A stretch of 64,000 nucleotides of DNA from Batillaria attramentaria (GCA_018292915.2 JACVVK020000061.1:1357501-1421500); one strand, 5' to 3'. Shown: positions 22,081 through 33,612, counted from the stretch's first letter. Translations and numbers: made by a program. The notes: a model not told the origin generated them from the letters alone.

Positions 22081-22330
22081 TAAAAGTTGCGAAGTTACTT
22101 TTGTCGCCTTGTGTCATTCCTGGTGCACTTTATTTTTTTTATTGTTATGGTGTCTGGGCCCTACATTTGCAGTTTCCCTTCATACGGGTAACGCGGCGGG
22201 AAAAATACTGTACATAACTGTGACAGATGTGTGTTGCTTTTGAAGTGTGGTGTTATTGTAAAGATGGCACACTGTCTGTGGCAAGCTGACCGTCTGGGTG
22301 ATATCATCTGCTGCACAGTTGAATGCCCTG

Positions 22331-22923
22331 GGCCCGTATGTAAAAGTCGGGGTTAATTTAACCCACGGCCACGGGCCTGACCCAGACTAGGACAAAAGAA
22401 ACCCGAAAGCAAAATTAAATTTTTAAAAAAGGAAGCGAAGAAAGGGAAAAAATCCTTCTATAACGGCTCAGTTGAATGTCCTGGGCCCGTATGTAAAAGT
22501 CGGGGTTAATTTAACCCACGGCCACGGGCCTAACCCAGACTAGGACAAAAGAAACCCGAAAGCAAAATTAAATTTTTAAAAAAGGAAGCGAAGAAAGGGA
22601 AAAAAACATCCTTCTGTAACGGCTCAGTTGAATGTCCTGGGCCCGTATGTAAAAGTCGGGGTTAATTTAACCCACGGCCACGGGCCTAACCTAGACTAGG
22701 ACAAAAGAAACCCAAAAGCAAAATTAAATTTAAAAAAAGGAAGCGAAAAAAGGAAGGGGGAAAAATCCTTCTATAACGGCTCAGGCACCTTGCTGGAATG
22801 GGCCCGCTTCCTGATTTAAAACAACAAAAAACAACAGAAAATTTAACCCTAGAGCTAGTTTAGTTCGAGGTTAGACTCTAACCCGGGGCTAAAAGCCCTA
22901 ACCTCGACTAGTACATACGGGCC
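22331..22923. mobile_element. PIF/Harbinger-type MITE, copy 3, 5' end tandemly tripled
   Basis: CTG flanks at 22328-22330 and 22924-22926. The 5' end plus about 20 bases of left flank recurs three times, with the GAATG-CCTGGGCCCG junction at 22321, 22474 and 22630 (periods 153 and 156). A single 3' half follows. The element is thus about 590 bp instead of ~290 bp. Confidence 0.85.
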
Positions 22924-22926
22924 CTG

Positions 22927-23318
<392 letters not shown>

Positions 23319-23319
23319 G

Positions 23320-24240
23320 TGCTAGGATGGTCTGTTTATGAGTATGCCATGTGTCAATCTTGTGCATGTATTGTGTGAAATGCCAAAAGTAAGATTTTTT
23401 TAACTTTCAAAGTCGACAAAAGATGAAGTGAAATATTTGTGTATGACAATACCGAGTGCAACACATACCCGTCACTTCATAATCAATTTGCGTACAAATG
23501 AACCAAAGAAAACAGGGGTCCACTGCATGAAAAAAGACTTTACTGGTCTGAGCTTCACCTCTAGTCTCGGATTTACTACGTCGGGACTATCATCGGCCTG
23601 TGTCACCGTTTAGTCCTTGAAACAATCGTAAACTTGCCTTAGTCTCCGCTTATGCATCTCGTACTTATCCTTTACTCTCAGCTTAGCCAAGCTTGCCTCG
23701 TACATACGTACTAGTCGCAAGAAAGGCTGCAACATCGGGACGCCGAGCGATGTGACGCAACATATTCCCGACATTTCATCACCAATTCGGAAACCGAAAA
23801 TGTTGTTTTTTTATACAATGTTTGGGGAGTTCAGTGGTGCGCTTCAAAGGATACACCACGACACACCACGTCAAAACTTCCTAGGAAATCAAGCATGACC
23901 CTATTATCGCATCACATGTTTTTGCGATAGTATCGCTCGATCTGCATGTCTGGACTCTACAGCACTTTGCACAACACTCAGACAACTGTTACACGTATCT
24001 TTCCGTACAACTGTTAAACGTATCTTTCCGTACAACTGTTACACGTATCTTTCCGTGGCAGCAGCTGTCCTGTTTTGTGGTTAATATTCAGAAGCACGAT
24101 GTAAATACTAAACGCTTCAGCGGTTTTAGCAAAACTATATTGTACACAGCTGTCGCTACTCCAACTGGGAATTTCCAAAGCCTGGATACGGAAGAACGCT
24201 TTGCCCTGACATCCATACAGCAATAGGACAAAATAGATGC
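23320..24240. other. Unassigned apart from a 25-bp triplicate
   Basis: No domain in the short frames. A small inverted motif CACGACACACCACGTC lies near 23860. Confidence 0.5.
23983..24058. repeat. 25-bp direct repeat, three units
   Basis: CAACTGTTACACGTATCTTT begins at 23983, 24008 and 24033 with one A/C change. The units are otherwise perfect. Confidence 0.9.
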
Positions 24241-24244
24241 AGTC

Positions 24245-25790
24245 CTACGCCTCAGCAGTAAGGCCAGTACTGGTACTAATATCAATGATAGTCACAATGC
24301 CAGTCGCAATACCACTGATAGCACCAGTTCTAATAACAGTCCCCCTACCGATGCCATTTCCAACAACGATTTCCAACGTCAGTACCAGTCCCAATACCAG
24401 TCGCAGTACGCAGTAATAGCACCAGTACCAGTTCTGATAACAGTCGGAATAATTCCTGTCCCAGTACCAATACCTGCCCCAGTAACAGTCACACTACCAG
24501 TCCCAATACCAGTAATAGTACCAGTCCCAATAACCGTCCCAACATCAATACCAATACCAGTAATAGCACCACTACCAGTTGTAATAACAGTCGAAATAAC
24601 TCATCAATACCGGCCCCATTAACAGTCACATTAACAGTAATAGTACTAGTCCTAATGCCAGTCGCAATACCAATACCAGACCCAGTAACAGTCACTATAG
24701 CAGTCCTATTACCAGAAATAGTACCAGTCCCAATACCAGTAACAGCACCATGTCGCAATACCAATACCAGTTGTAATAACATTCGAAATAATTCATGTCC
24801 CAATACCAATACCGGCTTCATTAGCAGGCACATTACCAGTAATAGTACCAGTCCTAATGCCAGTCGCAATACCTAATACCAGAAATAGTACCATTACCAG
24901 TCCTAAAACCAGACCCAGTAACAGTTACAATACCAATACTAATACTAGCCCCTATAACAGTAACAATGCCAGTCACAACACCACTGATAGCACCAATTCT
25001 GATATCAGTTCCACTACCAATGCCATTACCAGTAACAGTCCCAACATCAATACCAGTTCCAATACCAGTAATAGCACCAGTGCCAGTTCTAATAACAGTC
25101 GGAGTAATCCAATAACAGTCCCAGTACCAATACTGGCCCCAGTAACAGTCACACTACCAGTCCCAATACCAGTAATAACACCAGTACCAGTTCTAATAAC
25201 AGTCGGAATAATTCATGTCCCAATAACAGTCCCAACGCCAATACCGGTCCCAGTAACAGTCACAATTACAGTCCAAATACCAGACATAGTACCAGTCCCA
25301 GTAACAGTCCCAGTATCAGTACCAGTCACAGTAACAGTCACAATACCAGCCACAAGTAAGTAATAGTCCCAGTCCCAATAACAGTCCCAGCAAGAGTCAC
25401 AATACCATTCCTAATACCAGTAATAGTACCTGTCCCAATTGCAGTCCCAATACCATTACCAGTCCCAGCAAGAGTCACAATACCATTCCTAATACCAGTA
25501 ATAGTACCTGTCCCAATTGCAGTCCCAGTACCAGTACCAGTCCCAGCAACAGTCACAATACCAGCCCTAATACCAGTAATAGTGCCTGTCCCAATAACAG
25601 TCTAAATACCATTAACAGTCCCAGTTACAGTCACAGTACCAGTTCCAATACCAGTAATACTATCAGCACCTACAGTATAGCATAGTATCATCAGTCCTAA
25701 AACCACCCCCAGTGACAGTCCCAATACTATTTTTTTACCAGTACCAGTTCTAAAAATAGTCCCGTTATCAGGCCAAACACTAGTACCAGT
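24245..25790. repeat. Degenerate hexamer array, CCAGTA/CCAATA/ACAGTC type
   Basis: About 1.5 kb of six-base units such as CCAGTA, CCAATA, ACAGTC and AATAGT with irregular order. Open frames across it merely read the hexamer: Val-Pro and Ile-Pro alternations on the plus strand, Thr-Gly alternations on the minus strand. There are stops in all frames and no start context. A near-duplicate ~70-bp block at 25388-25460 and 25461-25530 shows recent local duplication. Confidence 0.9.
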
Positions 25791-26391
25791 AGCAGTGCGG
25801 GCGATACGCTGTCAGCTTTGAATACTATTACTTTGCGTATTTCTGCAGGTGGACTTCATGTAAATTTCAGTGGAATATACCCTTTGTTGGCAGCAGAAGG
25901 CAGAGTTTCTTTCCCGACTTTTCAGCTGCTCACTGGGCGTTTTCTGTCTTGGACTGGCAATGCTAGAATTCGATTCCCCTGACGACGTGAGCCAGACTTT
26001 TGTTGTCCGGTCTTTTAAACAAGGACGTTAGCTCCCCAAAACCCCTTTCCCCGCGCCCAATAAAAATATCCTCTCCAAGAAAAACTAATAATGACTTGAC
26101 GGGCAATGTTGCAAAGCAGCGATTCTCTCTTTGGAGAAGCTACCCAAAAAGCAGAAAGGGAAATTCAATCTTACAACAGGAGTAATAGAAGAAACGTTTC
26201 TTCTCTCTCTCCCTCCGCCCCCCCCCCCTCCCTCTCTCTCCCTCTCTCTCTCTCTTTAATTCCATTTCCCCAAAACATTTCTGCTTACTCTCAATTTCAT
26301 TCACCTATCCGTGTTAGCATTTAGTAATGGTATTTCCGAAATGTCTTTATCACGCTTGTACCCAACCCCATTTTACAATTTCTTCCCTCCC
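25791..26391. other. Sequence upstream of the hammerhead
   Basis: Possible eroded plus-strand SINE A at 25950-26045 (AATTCGATTCCCC, then AACAAGGACGTTAGC). A (TC)n-rich tract lies at 26203-26255. If the ribozyme belongs to a Penelope-like pLTR or retrozyme, its body should lie here or downstream; no coding is visible. Confidence 0.45.
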
Positions 26392-26460
26392 TGTCTTGGC
26401 CTAAGGTGGCTGAGGAGCCGGTGAAATTCCGGCGAAACGCGTCCCGCTAGGGTCAAGACA
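26392..26460 (+). ncRNA. Type I hammerhead ribozyme, complete core
   Basis: Self-cleaving RNA motif. Core strand CTGAGGA (26410-26416, matching CUGANGA) is followed by a perfect 5-bp stem II, GCCGG/CCGGC (26417-26421 with 26429-26433) around a 7-nt loop, then GAAA (26434-26437). Stem III is minimal: A26437-T26442 and C26438-G26441 with a 2-nt loop. The predicted cleavage triplet GTC lies at 26441-26443, so the cut falls after 26443. Stem I pairs GGTGG (26405-26409) with CCGCT (26444-26448), then after a small internal loop CCT with AGG and GTCTTG (26393-26398) with CAAGAC (26454-26459). Minimal stem III and an open stem I are typical of hammerheads in Penelope-like elements and animal retrozymes (known family). 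No reverse transcriptase is visible nearby, so this may be a solo pLTR, a retrozyme monomer or a relic. Confidence 0.85.
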
Positions 26461-26577
26461 ACCCTACAGCCTACCGTACTAAGCACCATTGTCTTGTATG
26501 TCGACGTGAACTTAAACTCGTGTAAAATACCTCTGGATGGGGTTTCTGGGTAAAGTCTGTGCTTTTTTTCCTTACAA

Positions 26578-26751
26578 GGGAGGGTGGGTGTTTGGGGGTT
26601 TAACTTCCTTTTCCACCACATAGGATGACATCAAAGACGGGGCAACGATAAAAAAGCCAGCACAAATATTTGGCCCCAACCGGGATACGAACTCACGACC
26701 CGAGCATTAGAAGTCCAACGCTCTACCATTCGGCCACCCCGGCTCCCCCTC
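26578..26751 (-). mobile_element. SINE A, full-length
   Basis: Minus-strand copy about 120 bases downstream of the hammerhead ribozyme. It is flanked by TTTCCTTACAA (26567-26577 and 26752-26762). Confidence 0.9.
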
Positions 26752-26789
26752 TTTCCTTACAAAGGGAGATTTAATCTTACAAAAGAATT

Positions 26790-27046
26790 AAAAATAATAA
26801 TAATAATAATAATAAGCAAATTAATATAGGCGCTATATATCCCGAATATTTGGCACAAAGCTAAACCCAACACGCACCCTCACGCGAATCACACGCATTC
26901 TCTCACACACTGGACATGACAGTACCCGTAGAGGACCCCCGACGGTCGTCGGTCAGAATGAACGGTGCCACATACGAGAAAGAAAAATTCTTAGCTCCGA
27001 CCTGACCTCTCGCATTGGTAACCAAGTCTTAACCACTTGACCGCCC
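26790..27046 (-). mobile_element. SINE D with internal deletion
   Basis: The tail-side half (GGCGCTATATATCC and CACACGCATTCTCTCACACA landmarks) and the head remain. The middle segment around the GCATTTATTTTTC landmark is missing. Confidence 0.8.
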
Positions 27047-27735
27047 CAATAAACATTTCTCGCTAAATCTGCAGGCAGAAAACGCCGGCTTATCCGATTT
27101 CTAACACATGTTATCCAAATAGCATAAAGCTCCTATTGATAATACATCTACAGAGGGGAGTGGGGTGGGGGTGGGGGGGGGGGCAGAGTGCGTAAGGGGC
27201 TGACGGAAATACACGTAAAAGGGGAGTTGTGATGGGGAGTACATGCAGAAGCGGTGGTCATAAACTTCAGGAAATCTACTGCTTGAATTGCGATACCATA
27301 CGCGGGGAGTGTGGATTCTTCATCACACAGCTGGCCCGACATTTCACTTTCCCTTGGGTCAGAGAATTTGAATACGGGGCAAGTATACATAGGAGACCGA
27401 GTGAAACTGATCTGCATCAGTCTCGACAGGCAGAAACCAACAGCCACTTATCATGCCAGCTCAACCACATAGTGTTTAACATACATCACACTGCGCCCTG
27501 TCTAGCAGCTGCCTCTGGCAGACGACAGACAAGACCCGGAAACCGGTTTGACTCATCCCATACAACTCAGCCAATGAGATACCGAGGAGCTTGTGGCGAG
27601 ATGCCCATTAGCATTTAAGCCCCGCCTTTGTGGACTTTATGTTTTCCCGTCCTTCCTTTTAGGTTTATTACGAGGGACAGTTAAAAAAAAAAAAAAAATG
27701 CCATGAGTTGAATCCCAACCTGAAATTTTCAAAGT
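27047..27735. other. Unassigned; one 129-codon plus-strand frame
   Basis: The frame 27229-27618 has Cys and His residues (CLNCDTIRGECG) but no spacing I recognise as a known finger, and no flanking gene signals. Confidence 0.45.
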
Positions 27736-27849
27736 TTGTCTGCTCAGATCCTCACATTGCCGCAGAGCACGTCGCGTGCCACGTCGCCAGCGACATCTAG
27801 TGATACGTGTACGCGTCTTGTCTTGTCGCCAGGACTGGCTATGTATTTT

Positions 27850-27965
27850 TCCTCACGAAATCGAGTCAAATTCACGTGCACACCCGTTTTACGGTGTCTG
27901 TCTTTCCATCGTGTAGTATGCACGCATGCAAAGATTTGAAGTGTGCACGTTAAAAATCCCGTCCC
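27850..27965 (+). mobile_element. SINE F body fragment
   Basis: Shares in order ACGTGCA, CGTTTTACGGTGTCTGTC and AAGTGTGCACGTTAAA with the copies at 1.8 kb (reverse) and 43.1 kb. No tRNA-like head. Confidence 0.55.
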
Positions 27966-28035
27966 AAGATACAAGATACGCATTCCTTTAGCCCTTTTGG
28001 GGGGTATGGAGAATATCAGGGAAAAGTATTAGCGG
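27962..28035 (-). repeat. Retroelement 3' end with ATCTTGT-type tail
   Basis: On the minus strand CTCCATACCCCCCAAAAGGG is followed by GCGTATCTTGTATCTTGG. It is related to the plus-strand copy at 44.12-44.19 kb. Confidence 0.6.
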
Positions 28036-28234
28036 CAGTTGAAGGGAAAGAAAATCATCAGAATACAACAGTATAATGTATAAAGGACAAGAGTCGATAA
28101 ATCCATCTGTTACCCAAAACAACGTGAACATCATGGGAATATAAAATGACGAATGCTGAAAGACAAATGAGCTGCGCAACCAACCAATCAAAACAAGTGC
28201 TGAATGACAAATACTGACAAGAAAACAACGCAGT

Positions 28235-28236
<2 letters not shown>

Positions 28237-28316
<80 letters not shown>
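28237..28316. repeat. (CA)n microsatellite
   Basis: About 40 uninterrupted units. Confidence 0.98.
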
Positions 28317-28318
<2 letters not shown>

Positions 28319-28319
28319 A

Positions 28320-28780
28320 CTGATGCTCATACCGCACCACTCGCCTTTCGAAACTTCGCAAGATTAAGTGCTACTTTCTTTGATTTGGTACCTATTAACT
28401 GACATAAGTATAAGTTGATTTGACTTTTCGGAACCGACATGCGATGAACTTGTTGCGTTCTGCCTGACCACTGCAGATGGACTGTCGAACAGAAGATGGA
28501 ACTCGTCTCCTAGCCGCGGCCATGTCGTCGGACTTCCCGGCTGCATAGGTATTGGAGGGACTGCGGCATGGACGACAACAAGCACATGCCCATGCATGAA
28601 GGAGAAAGGAAAGAAAATGGATGACGCTGCACCATCAGTGGCGAAGCTCTCCCCCCCCCCCCCCTCGCCCCCCCCGGAATTTCCGTTGCTCCGGTATGGG
28701 GCTGTAAGATATGCCAGTACCAGTGCGAATTAAGCCGCAAGCGACCACAGACTGCCAAAATTACGCACTGTGTGTGTGTC
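28320..28780. other. Unassigned; likely upstream LINE remains
   Basis: Directly precedes the LINE fragment at 28.78 kb but shows no readable reverse-transcriptase blocks. Poly(C) at 28650-28672. Confidence 0.45.
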
Positions 28781-29066
28781 TTTGAAGAGTGCCCCATCCC
28801 GTACCTTTCTGAACTGATCCAACTGTACACTCCGTCACGCTCCGTCCGGTCTTCAGCAGACACTCTTAGCCTCAAGATTCACCGCACTACTGAAACTTTC
28901 CACCGTTGGCACCAGAGCTTTCTCCTACACTGGTCCTTTAGCCATGAATTCTCTCCCTCTTTCACTCCGCCAAGCACCCTCCCTTGAAACTTTCAAGAAA
29001 AACCTGAAGACCCACCTGTTGTCTGCTCATAACAACATTTTGACTGTTCAGGTTTGCATCGTGTGT

Positions 29067-29102
<36 letters not shown>

Positions 29103-29252
29103 TTACATCCTGACCTTATGGCTTTGTAAATTTTTGTTCATAAATATAGTTCTTCCTATTCACTTTTTTAAAAGCTCTTAGAACTGTTATTAACTGATAG
29201 GTTATAGCGCTATATAAGTACTGTCATTATTATTATTATTATCATTATTAAG
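28780..29252 (+). pseudogene. CR1/L2-like LINE 3' fragment, frameshifted
   Basis: Plus-strand frames give PYLSELIQLYTPSRSVRSS near 28798-28860, then after a frameshift GTRAFSYTGPLAMNSLPLSL and SLETFKKNLKTHLLSAHN up to 29035. This is the usual LINE C-terminus. A (GT)n array (29060-29101) and a GCGCTATATAAGTACTGTC tail with (ATT)n at 29225-29250 follow. Confidence 0.85.
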
Positions 29253-29302
29253 AGTTAAAGAGAGGTAATGAACACCACCCGCAGACCTACACCAACTCAT
29301 GA

Positions 29303-29476
29303 GGGTGGGTGGGTGGGTGTTTGGGGGTTTAACGTCCTTTTCCACCACATAGGGTGATATCAAAGACGGGGCAACGATGAAAAAGCCAGCACAACTATTT
29401 GGCCCCAGCCGGGATCGAACTCACGACCCGAGCTTTAGAAGTCCAACGCTCTACCATTCGACCACCCCGGCTCCCC
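29303..29476 (-). mobile_element. SINE A, full-length
   Basis: Minus-strand copy with a perfect 14-bp duplication ACACCAACTCATGA (29289-29302 and 29477-29490). Confidence 0.93.
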
Positions 29477-29856
29477 ACACCAACTCATGAAGATTAGACA
29501 CTTGAAAGTAGACCAAAAAAAAACAACAAACAAGCAAAACTTCATTTCATTGGAATATATCCAGTGAAAGGTGGGCTGTTCTGAGTAACGCACAAAGATT
29601 CACGGAGCAAACATCTCCACATCACAACAGATCCCTGTCGCGGTTCTTGTTGCGAAATCACATTTTTGCACCTGGTGTTCCTGTTTGCCAGTTGTCTCCG
29701 GGTGTGCACGAATGTAAATGCATCACTTTATTCTTGCACCATGCGGTGAAAATATAGTCTGAGCATAACAGTGACATGGTCGTAAAAATATGTGCATAAG
29801 TGGAGAGATGTTCCCTGGGGATCGTACGTCTACACGCACTCACGCCGCACGCACGC

Positions 29857-29861
29857 ACACA

Positions 29862-29940
<79 letters not shown>
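29857..29940. repeat. (CA)n microsatellite
   Basis: About 40 units, led by CACGCACG steps. Confidence 0.98.
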
Positions 29941-29943
<3 letters not shown>

Positions 29944-30224
29944 ACGTGCACGATACAAATACGAAATATACCGATGCCCCTTTTTGACAGCAGCGATACA
30001 ATATAACTGATATCACTCATCGTGACGACTGTCGAGTAGTTTTTCACCAGACACTCCAGTTTACTGGAGAGCCATTTTCAAGCTTATCACGATCGGCCAT
30101 AATTGAAATGTCGCCGTGATTGACAGGTTATGCTATCCAATCAAAGTGAGAAAATACTCCGACAAGCTTACTCACACCTGTTGCCAAGTGTGTCGGAGTA
30201 TGTCTGGCAGAGAGATCAGAAGGT

Positions 30225-30325
30225 AAAAAAAAAAAAAAGTGCTGCGTACGGTTGCCATGGAGAAATCGTTTTAGTCAGTGGGCGTGGCTACAGACGTCTT
30301 GGCTACATATTAATTATGTGATTTA
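30225..30325 (+). repeat. Repeat J, copy 1
   Basis: GTTAGTCAGTGGGC-type core: TTAGTCAGTGGGCGTGGCTA then GACGTCTTGGCTAC. A relative is at 34.34-34.43 kb. Confidence 0.6.
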
Positions 30326-30340
30326 GCAACAACCTTAAAA

Positions 30341-30343
30341 AGG

Positions 30344-30383
<40 letters not shown>

Positions 30384-30470
30384 ACTTTATTTCCCAACGG
30401 TTAAAGTTTTGAGAGAGATGAACGTCAATTTACAAACTTGCCGTTGCTACACACTACTAAAACACATCTA
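30341..30470. repeat. (GAT)n-led repeat with AAACTTTATTTCCCAACGG
   Basis: A (GAT)n stretch, then AAACTTTATTTCCCAACGG, TTTACAAACTTGCCGTTG and CTACACACTACTAAAAC. Relatives lie at 32.17-32.28 kb and 47.06-47.15 kb (reverse). This is probably the 3' end of a retroelement on the minus strand, with AATAAAGTTTC-like sequence before the (ATC)n tail (inference). Confidence 0.6.
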
Positions 30471-30564
30471 GCAAAGAAAATTAAAACATTGAGCTCAAAT
30501 ATTTACAGGTGACTCTCTCTCTCTCCCCTCAAACTCAGAAACTCAGATACTTTTCCGAGTAGAC

Positions 30565-30669
<105 letters not shown>

Positions 30670-31225
30670 ACGCAACCACACTGCTTCACAGCAGAGCGAG
30701 TGAATGTGCAGAGTGAATACCATAAAGACTGTATCAATTAGTGTTTCATGTGACAGTAAATTGTATGTTTGCGATAGTGTGTTCTGTTTTTGATTTTAAG
30801 TCATTTTACTGGTCAAGACTGTTTGTTTTACTCAATTTTTCTTATGCTTATACTTGTAGTCTTATTTATTAAAATGTTGCTTGTGTGTTTACTAGTATGC
30901 GGGTCAGAAATGCAATTTCCCTTTTCGGGATCGCGCCAGGAATAAAGGACATTTGTGTAGAATATTGTCCACTGCGGTATGAAGCGCTGATAATTGCACC
31001 TTCATACAGTGACGTGTGTTTTTACACGTGGTCCTTGTATTTTTGTGAAGGGTATAGAGCCTCGAGGGAGCAATGGGATATCTGCGGCGGGGATCGCCAA
31101 TGGAGACGGCTCTTGTTCGCAAGGCAAGCATCAAAGATGGTGTGTGCACTTTGCAAGATTAAAAGGCGACGAGGAACATGTTGCAGAGGGGAACAGCCAA
31201 GGACACTGTGACTTGTGCCTGATCT
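30670..31225. other. Unassigned, non-repetitive
   Basis: Frames of 80-145 codons on both strands overlap and lack recognised domains. Confidence 0.5.
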
Positions 31226-31226
31226 T

Positions 31227-31228
<2 letters not shown>

Positions 31229-31314
<86 letters not shown>
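31229..31314. repeat. Compound (CA)n(GA)n microsatellite
   Basis: (CA)n to 31274, then (GA)n to 31314. Confidence 0.97.
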
Positions 31315-31316
<2 letters not shown>

Positions 31317-31465
31317 GGGGGACAAAGTGAGGGAGAGAGAGAGATTTATTCAGAACAACAACAACAAAAATACACCAATGACAACAAAACCCCAACACCA
31401 CCACACCTCTACGTCTTTGCAGGTGACATAGCAGTTGGCCAGCCACACGTAAGCACGTAAGCACG

Positions 31466-31466
<1 letters not shown>

Positions 31467-31541
<75 letters not shown>
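31467..31541. repeat. (CA)n microsatellite
   Basis: About 37 uninterrupted units. Confidence 0.98.
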
Positions 31542-31545
<4 letters not shown>

Positions 31546-31963
31546 AAGTGACCAGCAGTTGAACCCTCTGATCTTAAGGCAGAGGCGCCGTGTTCGTAAA
31601 CCAGATCATCAGCTCTGTAATCCTTTCAAAGAGAACAGGGGGCATTTAAATGGCATCGGAAAATTAAAGTGGAGCAAACGCACACGCAAGAAAGCAATGG
31701 TTGCCAGGTGTAATGCTAGGGTAACAGGTTAGCTTCCAGTTTCAATTCTCAATAGAGAAAGATCAGAGAGAGCAGGGATAAAACTCGGAGATGAAAGCTA
31801 TCGCACTCTGACTCGAAAACACGTGGCGAACGTGCTGCCTCTTGCTTCGGTCCCTCAGTGTGGAACACCTTGCCTGTCTCCATCCGTCATTCCCCTACTC
31901 TGTCCTGCTTCAAGTCCCGTCTTAAGACCCATCTCTTTCGGGAACCGTTTGATTAGTCTGTCC

Positions 31964-31966
<3 letters not shown>

Positions 31967-32027
<61 letters not shown>

Positions 32028-32040
32028 GTGTGTGTGTGTG

Positions 32041-32107
<67 letters not shown>

Positions 32108-32112
32108 GTGTT

Positions 32113-32172
<60 letters not shown>

Positions 32173-32192
32173 GATGATGATGATGATGATGA
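31967..32192. repeat. Compound (GT)n(GA)n(GAT)n array in a LINE 3' UTR
   Basis: (GT)n with TTG interruptions to 32138, (GA)n to 32167, then (GAT)n. Confidence 0.97.
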
Positions 32193-32359
32193 AACTTTAT
32201 TTATCAACGGTAAAAGTTTTGACAGGGAAGGTTCGTCAGTTTACAAACTTGCCGTTGTTAATACTAAAAAATGTAGTAAGTAGAAAAGCAAAAAGTTAAA
32301 CAACGAACAGTGTAAGGAATCTACGTATAAAGAAAGTGTACAGACACATGCACCGGGCC

Positions 32360-32360
<1 letters not shown>

Positions 32361-32409
<49 letters not shown>

Positions 32410-32458
32410 AAGCAGGGGGGGGGGGGGTCAGCACAATGTAGTTGTTTTGTTCTTGGTG

Positions 32459-32498
<40 letters not shown>

Positions 32499-32514
32499 TG
32501 TGTGTGTGTGTGTG

Positions 32515-32557
<43 letters not shown>

Positions 32558-32560
32558 GAC
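32361..32560. repeat. (GA)n, poly(G), (GTGC)n and (TCTG)n arrays
   Basis: Four different simple arrays follow one another in the same LINE 3' UTR. Confidence 0.96.
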
Positions 32561-32629
32561 TGTTAAGCACCTAGAGCAAGAATAGGCGCTCTAAAAATCG
32601 CCGTTATTATTATTATTATTATTATTAAC

Positions 32630-33130
32630 TGAGCTGACGGCAAAAACACTTGTTTTATCCCAATGCCCTCAGAAGGTGAGAACATAAAATGACTTGACTT
32701 CACTTGGCTAGTGACGCGTGTGTTTAAAGGGCCTAATCTAATGCTACCATATTTACGCTCACAGATCGATGATAAAGTGGTGATAAAATGGAGATCCGAT
32801 CATGAGAACATCTCTCATAATTTCATACATACACGACCTGGTTTTTTTTCCCCTGTGTTTTGTACCATTTCCAACTGTACAGTTGTCCGTCTGCTTACGA
32901 TGTTCGTCTCTCGGTCTACTTTTGGTACTGGTAAATGAACCGATTAGTCAGAACATCAAACAGGTACTTCACTACAACTTTGATACCCACCGCCCCCTCC
33001 CCCCTCTTTGTATAAGTTAGTTTAATTTGGGCTTTTTGTGCCCCCCCCCCCCCCCCAAAAAAAAAAAAAAAAAGAAATTGCCAAAAATGGCAAAACGCCC
33101 CCTATTTTTATCTCAGTTTAGAGTAAAACC
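32630..33130. other. Unassigned; possible repeat G-like scrap
   Basis: GCTACCATATTTACGCTCAC at 32741 echoes GCTACCATATTTATGTTCAC at 14871, so a piece of the same repeat may be here. Poly(C)/poly(A) at 33042-33073. Confidence 0.45.
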
Positions 33131-33365
33131 GCCTATTTTTTATTATAGCCGCAGGCAAACCCGCCTCGGGTTATTCTACTCCCGGGCAAACCCCCCGTGT
33201 GTTAGTGTACCCTCGGGCAAACCCCCCTCGTCTTGCTGTACCCCCGGGCAAATCCCCTTCGTGTTACTGTACCCTTGGGCAAACCCCCTCTGTGTTCTTC
33301 TATCGCCGGGCAAATCCCCGTAGTTTATTCGATCCCCGGGCAAACCTCCCCCGTTTTACCTGGGT
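33130..33365. repeat. ~32-bp minisatellite, seven units
   Basis: Units centred on CCCGGGCAAACCCCC plus GTGTTACTGTA. Frames through it read Arg-Ala-Asn-Pro repeats, an artefact of the unit. Confidence 0.88.
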
Positions 33366-33399
33366 GCGGGTTAGGGGGGGTTGGGTGGGGTGGGGGGTG

Positions 33400-33548
33400 G
33401 GGGAGGGCTTATCTTAGTACTCACCACTCGATTTCTGGCCGTGAAAATTCCCCTGGTGATAAGCGATCTCCGGCGGTTCTGGGGCTCGAACCCATGACCT
33501 GCGGATCTCCTGTCGAGAGCGCTAACCACTGCGCTACGGAGACCGCTA
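33400..33548 (-). mobile_element. SINE E, single tRNA-derived copy
   Basis: On the minus strand the segment begins with a tRNA-like head: TAGCGCAGTGGTTAGCG as A box and GGGTTCGAGCCCC as B box. A short body ends in a G/T-rich stretch. It is not related to families A-D and no second copy is seen, so the boundaries are approximate. Confidence 0.65.
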
Positions 33549-33612
33549 CAAAAGATAAAAACTTGAACTTGATGAGTGAAAAGGCGTGCTCTACTGTTGT
33601 TGTTGTTGTTTT

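Larger units (their letters stand above)
31810..32628 (+). pseudogene. CR1/L2-like LINE 3' fragment with a long microsatellite-filled 3' UTR
   Basis: Plus-strand reading 31820-31950 gives RAASCFGPSVWNTLPVSIRH and LSCFKSRLKTHLFREPFD followed by a stop. The presumed 3' UTR contains (GT)n, (GA)n, (GAT)n, (GTGC)n and (TCTG)n arrays. It ends in GAATAGGCGCTCTAAAAATC and (ATT)n at 32606-32628. A foreign segment with AAACTTTATTTATCAACGG (32190-32280) sits inside. Confidence 0.8.

Noticed and set aside
24857..25363. 168-codon Val/Pro/Thr-rich protein
   Set aside because: It is a reading of the hexamer array; other frames give equally long low-complexity translations.
25950..26045. Plus-strand SINE A copy just upstream of the hammerhead
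   Set aside because: Only two short motifs match in order. The evidence is too thin for a separate feature, so it is mentioned only in the linker entry.
27229..27618. 129-codon frame with Cys and His as a zinc-finger gene
   Set aside because: The cysteine spacing fits no finger I know, there is no splice or promoter context, and the frame is within chance length.
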